DNA of 64,000 nt from WRHT01 sp031550525 (lineage in GTDB: Bacteria; Desulfobacterota; Desulfovibrionia; Desulfovibrionales; Desulfovibrionaceae): assembly GCA_031550525.1 (NCBI GenBank), contig JAVBON010000004.1, forward strand, positions 62,001-126,000, read 5' to 3'. The notes below the pieces were generated by a model. It saw only the letters and a list, made by a program, of their open reading frames with translations. It was not told the DNA's origin and ran no database searches. Positions 58,907 through 64,000 of this stretch are shown piece by piece. Every line of letters begins with the position of its first letter. The stretch's first letter is position 1. The position numbers and the translations under genes are program-made.

Positions 58907-59991
58907 GCATACTCAACCGCTACCTTTTGCGCCGCAACCTGTTTTTATTGCTGGTACTGCTTTCGATGGGGGCCTGCATTTACATTTTAAGCGATCTTTT
59001 CCAGCGCTTGGATGTTTTTTTGGATGCAGGCCGTAACGCGGCTTTTATCGCTTTATTCTTTCTGGTAAAATTGCCTGTGATCATATCGCAAATTTTGCCA
59101 GCCGTGTTTCTTTTGTCTTTGGTAATCCAATTCAGCCTTATGAATAAAAACCGTGAAAATATCGCATTGCAATCAGGCGGGGTTTCCCCCACAACCATGT
59201 TGCGCTTTGCGCTTATTTACGGGCTGGTGTGGGCCTGTTGCCAATTTGCCTTTTCGCAGGTGTTGGGTGTTTCAGGCGAGAAAATGGCCGCGGAGATGTG
59301 GAATGAGGATGTCAAAGGCCGTAACGCTGACGAATTTACCATAAAAGGTCTGTTCTTTACCCAAGGCAACTATGTAGTACACGCAGCCAAAGCCTGGCCA
59401 GCTCAGGAGCGGGCCGAAAACGTGTATGTATACCGTCTTTCAGCCGACGGGCTTAGCATTGAGGCCACTCATACCGCAAAAAGAGCCGAAAGCAGCGTGG
59501 CGGGCTGGACGCTGTTTGAGGTAGAGAGCATATACCCGCCCACCTTCAGTTACAAAACTTACGAGCGTCTTCCTTTGGACATCAGGCAGGATTTGGAGAC
59601 ATTCAGAAGCTTCCAGCCTAAAAGTAAAAACTCTGAAATTGAAATTGGCGAGCTGTACAGTACTATAAACCGCCTGGAGCAGGCGGGCACCAACGTAGAA
59701 GCCATGCGTACGGAATTTTACGGGCGCTTTGCCTATGCCGGATCAATAATTGCCATGGGCATTCTCGCCTTGGCAATTTCAATGCGTACGGAAAGCATAT
59801 ATGTTGGCGTGCTGTTCTCGCTGGTATGCACCTTTTTGTTTTATGCCGCCACCAGCTTTTTCGCCGCAATGGGCGAAACTGGGGCGTTACGTCCGCCCGT
59901 GGCGGCCTGGGCAAGTAATTTTATCTTCTCAAGCCTGGGCGTTGCATACATTTTATCGCATTACATAAAGACAATAAGACGGAAAATATGA
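58903..59991 (+). CDS. lptG: LPS export permease LptG
   Basis: 362 residues. YjgP/YjgQ family partner of LptF: N-terminal LNRYLLRRNLFLLLVLLSMGACIYILSDLFQRLD, helix 3, periplasmic jellyroll (about 130-240, LFFTQGNYVVHAAKAWP, EVESIYPPTFSYKTYERLPLDI) and three C-terminal helices. GHKK-like start follows the lptF overlap (ATGA). The stop overlaps the sulfatase start. Confidence 0.93.
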   Translation: MSILNRYLLRRNLFLLLVLLSMGACIYILSDLFQRLDVFLDAGRNAAFIALFFLVKLPVIISQILPAVFLLSLVIQFSLMNKNRENIALQSGGVSPTTMLRFALIYGLVWACCQFAFSQVLGVSGEKMAAEMWNEDVKGRNADEFTIKGLFFTQGNYVVHAAKAWPAQERAENVYVYRLSADGLSIEATHTAKRAESSVAGWTLFEVESIYPPTFSYKTYERLPLDIRQDLETFRSFQPKSKNSEIEIGELYSTINRLEQAGTNVEAMRTEFYGRFAYAGSIIAMGILALAISMRTESIYVGVLFSLVCTFLFYAATSFFAAMGETGALRPPVAAWASNFIFSSLGVAYILSHYIKTIRRKI

Positions 59992-61982
59992 ATTTAGCAC
60001 ACCGCAGAAAAAGCAGAACCGCATTGTTCATGTATCTTAGCGCGCTCTGTTACGTGACCCTGTTGCTTATATTAGCCAGACTGGGTTTTTTTATAGGCAT
60101 AAATGGGCATCTGACGCCGCTGGACGGAACAGACATATTGAAGGCGCTCTATATAGGCTTCAGGTTTGACGCCAGATTAGCGGCCATATTTACACTGCCG
60201 TTGGCATTCATTCTGACCATACGCCCGCTTGGCCGTAAGTTACGCGCGCATAAAAACCTGTTTTTCGTTTTTTATGCCGTGCTCTTTTTTATTTTATGGA
60301 CAGTGTATTGTTTTGATACCGGCTTTTTCGCCTACCTTGGCGAACGGCTAAATGCAACTATTATTGAACTTGCCGCAGATACAGCCGATGGTTTCCGGAT
60401 GGTTTCAGAAAGCTACCCTCTAACCGCTTTAATAGTTGCTGTCGCTGTTTTCAGCATTTTGTGCGCCCTGCCCATGCGCAGAATTGCCGCAAACGAGGTA
60501 AAAAAAACCTTCGGCAGGGCGCCGTCCATACTCGCCTGGCTTTGCGGCTTCGTAATCTTTGCCGTTGCCGCCTATGGGCAAATCAGCAGCAACCTGTTCC
60601 CGTTACGGTGGAGCAACGCCTACTTCAGCACCAACACTTATGTGACGGCTCTAGCCCTCAACCCGGTGCAGAATTTATACGACACTTACAGAGCCACCCA
60701 AGACGACGGCTTTAATTTGGCCCAAACACGAGCGGTCTATCCGCTTATGGCAGGCTTGCTGCAAGTTGACGCTCCTGATGAGGAGAAGCTAAACTACTTG
60801 CGCCACAGCAATGCTGTGCCGCATTCCGGCAACAGGCCGAATATTGTCATTATTATCATGGAATCTTTAAGTTACACCAAAACATCTTTTGCTCCGGGCA
60901 ACGACAGCCCAACGCCACACCTGAAGGCTTTGGCGGATGAATCGGTGCTTTTTCGCAACTTCTTTTCCAATGCCCGCACCACGGCACGTGGGGTGTTCAG
61001 CACCATGACTGGGGTGCCAGACGTTACGGAATCCAGCACAGGCTCGCGTAACCAGCGCGTAATTGACCAGCGGGTAGTGGCAAACGAATTTGACGGATAC
61101 GACAAATACTACCTGCTTGGCGGTAACACTGCCTGGGCCAATATACGCGGCATAATAGCCAACAATATAAAAGATGTGCATATACTTGAAGAATCGTACT
61201 GGAAAGCCCCCAATGTGGACGTTTGGGGCATATCGGACTACGATTTGCTTATGGAGGCACACGAATTATTTACCACCCTGCGTGAGCGCCCGTTTTTGGC
61301 GGTAATACAGACGGCAAGCTTTCATAAACCCTATACAATTCCAGACAACACGCCGGGCTTTGCATACAAGCCGTTAAGCGAAGAAACTGCCGACAACTAT
61401 GGTTTTATTGACGAGCATGAATATAATTCAATGCGTTATATGGATTTCTCCATTGGGGAATTCATAAAAAAGGCCAAGGCTTCCGGCTATTATGACAATA
61501 CGGTTTTTCTCATATTTGGCGACCATGGGGTAAACGACCCAAGCACCAATGTAACAGCCGCATATAATGCATCTTATTTGCGCGGCTGGCATGTGCCTCT
61601 TATAGTTCATGCGCCAGCGCGGCTTGCCTCTGGAGTTAGGGAAGATGCGGCAAGCCAGGTAGACGTGTTTCCCACAGCAGCAGGTATTGCCGGAATTGAG
61701 TATAACAACTGGACCATGGGGAGGGATTTGTTTTCAAAAACCCAAAATCAGCAAAGGGGAGCTTTTATAAGCGGCAAAAACGACTCTCCCATACGTTATG
61801 TGCTTGACGGCTACTGCTATTATGATAACCGCGCGGGTGTGCAGGCGCTTTATCGCCTTGCAGGCCAAGAGGCGGTGGATCTGAAAACAGATGAGCCTGA
61901 AAAGTTCATGCTGATGAAAGATAGGGCAAATGCCATGCAAGCTACGGCCAAGTATATGTTATATAATAACAAAAAATTCTGA
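59988..61982 (+). CDS. Membrane sulfatase-fold protein, LTA synthase/phosphoethanolamine transferase-like
   Basis: 664 residues. Five N-terminal membrane helices (about 12-35, 60-80, 87-110, 140-160, 185-205), then a periplasmic alkaline-phosphatase fold from about 285. NIVIIIMESLSY holds the Glu metal ligand; NARTTARGVFSTMTG holds the Thr nucleophile; FGDHGVND supplies Asp and His ligands; RYMDFSIGEF. These enzymes move phosphoethanolamine or glycerol-phosphate groups onto envelope glycans. Its start overlaps lptG and it precedes an O-antigen ligase-type gene, so modification of LPS is the most likely role. The donor and target are unknown. Confidence 0.83.
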   Translation: MNLAHRRKSRTALFMYLSALCYVTLLLILARLGFFIGINGHLTPLDGTDILKALYIGFRFDARLAAIFTLPLAFILTIRPLGRKLRAHKNLFFVFYAVLFFILWTVYCFDTGFFAYLGERLNATIIELAADTADGFRMVSESYPLTALIVAVAVFSILCALPMRRIAANEVKKTFGRAPSILAWLCGFVIFAVAAYGQISSNLFPLRWSNAYFSTNTYVTALALNPVQNLYDTYRATQDDGFNLAQTRAVYPLMAGLLQVDAPDEEKLNYLRHSNAVPHSGNRPNIVIIIMESLSYTKTSFAPGNDSPTPHLKALADESVLFRNFFSNARTTARGVFSTMTGVPDVTESSTGSRNQRVIDQRVVANEFDGYDKYYLLGGNTAWANIRGIIANNIKDVHILEESYWKAPNVDVWGISDYDLLMEAHELFTTLRERPFLAVIQTASFHKPYTIPDNTPGFAYKPLSEETADNYGFIDEHEYNSMRYMDFSIGEFIKKAKASGYYDNTVFLIFGDHGVNDPSTNVTAAYNASYLRGWHVPLIVHAPARLASGVREDAASQVDVFPTAAGIAGIEYNNWTMGRDLFSKTQNQQRGAFISGKNDSPIRYVLDGYCYYDNRAGVQALYRLAGQEAVDLKTDEPEKFMLMKDRANAMQATAKYMLYNNKKF

Positions 61983-62011
61983 CATTGCAGTTACCAAAGG
62001 CCGACCTCGCG

Positions 62012-63370
62012 ATGCAATTATACGAATCACGCTTTAGCAGAGTTGCTTATATTCTGATTCCAGCAATCATCATATTGGCTTATCTCTGTATGTTTGTTCC
62101 GTTTTTGCGCATGTCCAACACCGCTCCTCTTGTGTTGCTGGCAGCAATTGGCGCTATAACATGTTTTTTTCAGAAACAACGCCGCCTTACATATTATGCG
62201 ATTATTTGCCTGCTGTTTTTTGCCTATCTTTTACTGGCGGATAGGCTTCTGCATACAAACCAAAGCGGCACAGCCATTTATCGCCGCATTATTTGCGCAT
62301 TTTTTTGCGGAACTGCACTATACTATGCCCTAAGGCAGAAGTGGGCATACTTTCTACATTTTACAGGCAGTTGCCTGCTTATTACCATAGTTATAGCGGC
62401 TTGCTGGTATGTATATGACCCGGCGGCAGCGTACGAGCGTCTTTTTTTGGATGGAAGGCTGCGTTTATTTCACGGTCACCCTAACCCGTTCAGTTACTAT
62501 CTTTCAGTCACCCTGTTAGCCTGTATGCTGTCGCTCATTTGGAAGCCAAAGCCATACAAAATAATTTTTGCGAACGTTGGCGGCAAGTTCACGCCCATGT
62601 TTGCCTCACTTTTGGATATATTGTGCTGCAGACCTATAATGCTTGCCGCAACGGCAGCAAGCATTGCCTGCCTGCTGCTCTCGGCATCGCGCACCGGCTT
62701 GCTTGCCACAATCGGCGGTTGTTTTGCATTTTTCGCTTACTATTGCTCGGAAAAATTCGGCATAAAAAGGACCATTGCGGCATTGCTTGTTACATTTGCC
62801 ATCGGCATTGCTGGCGCGGAAATTTATTTCAAGACGGCGCCTGCCGTTGAAAACAGCAAGGCACACCGCATTATGAGCGGAATATTTAACCCTACCGAAG
62901 ACCCCACATTCAAATCGCGTATGCCTATTTGGGAAAGCGCCCTACATTCGGCCAAACAATCCGTGATATTTGGCAATGGCCCTAAAAGTTTTTTGAAGGA
63001 AACACACCTGCGGTATATTGAAGATAATTACGATAACCTTGTGGAAAAGTACGGTAAGTACATTATCGATAACGACACCAAAAACGCGCCCAATGCGCAC
63101 AATCAGTACCTGCAAATACTTACTGAGGAAGGTCTTGTGGGCTTGCTGTTTTTACTGGCGATACTTGTATATCCAATTTCTGCTGGGTTTGTTTACAATA
63201 ATATTTTCGGCATGACTGTGCCGCTTATGGTGCATTATATGATTTTTTCCATTACGGAAACGACATTGCAAGGAAATTTCAACGCATCATTTCCAGCAAC
63301 AATACTGTTTATGTCTGTTGGGTATTTTTCATGTTTACATCGTGTGGATTATAAAAAACCATTATATTAA
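62012..63370 (+). CDS. O-antigen ligase-type polytopic membrane protein
   Basis: 452 residues from ATG 62012; a TTG at 61985 is possible. About eleven membrane helices. HGHPNPFSYYLSVTLLACML, LLSASRTGLLATIGG, GNGPKSFLKETH and a periplasmic loop NAHNQYLQILTEEGLVGLLFLL, the signature of the Wzy_C family that includes WaaL ligase and Wzy polymerase. It joins O-antigen or other glycans to the lipid A core. Since gmhB/heptosyltransferase are elsewhere, it may act on the same core. It is followed after five bases by a GT8 gene. Base composition falls in this region. Confidence 0.8.
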   Translation: MQLYESRFSRVAYILIPAIIILAYLCMFVPFLRMSNTAPLVLLAAIGAITCFFQKQRRLTYYAIICLLFFAYLLLADRLLHTNQSGTAIYRRIICAFFCGTALYYALRQKWAYFLHFTGSCLLITIVIAACWYVYDPAAAYERLFLDGRLRLFHGHPNPFSYYLSVTLLACMLSLIWKPKPYKIIFANVGGKFTPMFASLLDILCCRPIMLAATAASIACLLLSASRTGLLATIGGCFAFFAYYCSEKFGIKRTIAALLVTFAIGIAGAEIYFKTAPAVENSKAHRIMSGIFNPTEDPTFKSRMPIWESALHSAKQSVIFGNGPKSFLKETHLRYIEDNYDNLVEKYGKYIIDNDTKNAPNAHNQYLQILTEEGLVGLLFLLAILVYPISAGFVYNNIFGMTVPLMVHYMIFSITETTLQGNFNASFPATILFMSVGYFSCLHRVDYKKPLY

Positions 63371-63375
63371 ATAAC

Positions 63376-64000
63376 ATGTCAAAAATTAGCTGCACATTAT
63401 CATTACGCGATGAAAGCGGAAAATATTACATAAATACATATGTAACTCTATTGTCAATTTTTGAAAATACAAGCTCATCAATAAATGTACATATAATACA
63501 TGATGAAACAATAGCACATGCCAAATACGACCTTGAACAATTATCCGCAAAATATGGGCATAAAATAAACTTTCACCATATTCCCAAAATTGCAACAGAG
63601 TTATCTGATAAAATTTCAAATTGGTTTAACATCTCAGCAATATACAGGCTATACGCCCATGAGTTGATTTCAGATAAAAAGACTATATACCTCGACTCAG
63701 ATATAATTGCTCAAAAAAACATACAAGATGTTGCTGATATTGACTTATCGGATAAACTTGTTGCGGCTGTAAAAGATCATAATGCATATTGGACTAAAAC
63801 AGGTATTTGTAAAAAGAAATATAGAGAAAAAGTTAACTATCTTGGGCTGACCGCGCAAAACTATTTCAATTCCGGCGTCACTGTATTGAATTTGGAAGAA
63901 TGCAGAAATTTGAGTAGAACCGGAAATATTTTTATAAAAAAAATCGAAGAATGCCTGCATAACGGCATCCCCCTGCATTACCCGGACCAAGACGTACTAA
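63376..64000 (+). CDS. Glycosyltransferase family 8 protein, N-terminal part (cut by window edge)
   Basis: The frame is open from ATG 63376 to the right edge, about 208 residues, with no stop. N-terminal SKISCTLSLRDESGKYYI, central DSDIIAQKNI (IYLDSDIIA, the DxD metal motif at about 107-111), YFNSGVTVLNLEE (about 157-169) are GT8 features, as in LgtC and WaaI/J galactosyl- or glucosyltransferases that build LPS core. AT content is clearly higher than in the rest of the window, a common sign of laterally acquired glycan genes. The true size is unknown. Confidence 0.82.
   Translation, partial: MSKISCTLSLRDESGKYYINTYVTLLSIFENTSSSINVHIIHDETIAHAKYDLEQLSAKYGHKINFHHIPKIATELSDKISNWFNISAIYRLYAHELISDKKTIYLDSDIIAQKNIQDVADIDLSDKLVAAVKDHNAYWTKTGICKKKYREKVNYLGLTAQNYFNSGVTVLNLEECRNLSRTGNIFIKKIEECLHNGIPLHYPDQDVL

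Overview
The window looks like a piece of a Desulfovibrionaceae (sulfate-reducing Desulfobacterota) chromosome. This is inferred from gene content: a CcmE with the Cys-type CxxxY haem-attachment motif, a system I-type ccm cluster without ccmH, multihaem cytochromes, a flagellin with a sigma-28 promoter, a nadCAB operon, and a chemosensory operon carrying ParA and HEAT-repeat proteins. Most genes have a moderate to high GC, except the glycan genes at the right end, which become AT-rich. No phage, integrase, transposase gene or CRISPR array is visible.

Layout: 1-427 is the start of an mgtE-type Mg transporter (minus strand, cut by the edge). 544-4103 is nadC-nadA-nadB (de novo NAD). 4424-9697 holds a class II aldolase, a SulP transporter, a sirtuin, RidA and an orphan TorD-like chaperone. 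9912-9988 is tRNA-Arg(CCG). 10099-14190 (minus) is a three-gene respiratory-type module: a membrane protein, a CydA-like membrane protein with a C-terminal cytochrome c domain, and a membrane-anchored seven-haem cytochrome. 14378-19105 (minus) is a sensor kinase, a sigma-54 activator and a methyltransferase. 19494-21825 is a PHP phosphatase plus a ModF-like double ABC ATPase. 22040-32044 (minus) is cheB-HEAT-cheR-parA-cheW fusion-cheY-cheA. 32424-34634 is tRNA-Pro(CGG) followed by a TonB-dependent receptor. 34654-36346 (minus) holds heptose/LPS-core genes. 36582-42127 is ccmE-F-A-B-C-D plus a TPR protein. 42278-48138 is guaB, tatBC, and hisB-lipoprotein-hisA. 48382-53566 is a PP-loop tRNA thiolase-like gene, recA and alaS. 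53986-57530 is flagellin and a NitT/TauT-type ABC transporter. 57713-64000 is lptF-lptG-sulfatase-O-antigen ligase-GT8 (cut by the edge).

Functional themes: cytochrome c maturation (ccm) supports the multihaem proteins; Tat, TorD and cytochromes belong to periplasmic respiration; Che and flagellin to motility; Lpt, heptosyltransferase, ligase and GT8 to the outer-membrane glycolipid.

The intergenic DNA is unusually informative. There is a family of about 145-180 bp imperfectly palindromic repeats (five copies, one degenerate) between genes, a second family found 3' of guaB and hisA, a third short repeat sandwiched between facing terminators in two places, and an identical 16-mer that starts at the stop codons of both nadB and guaB. 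Many long open frames have upstream extensions through these repeats, so several starts given here are internal to the longest frame. The best candidates for something undescribed are the CydA-like/heptahaem module and the histidine-less Hpt-like domain shared by CheA and the CheW fusion.
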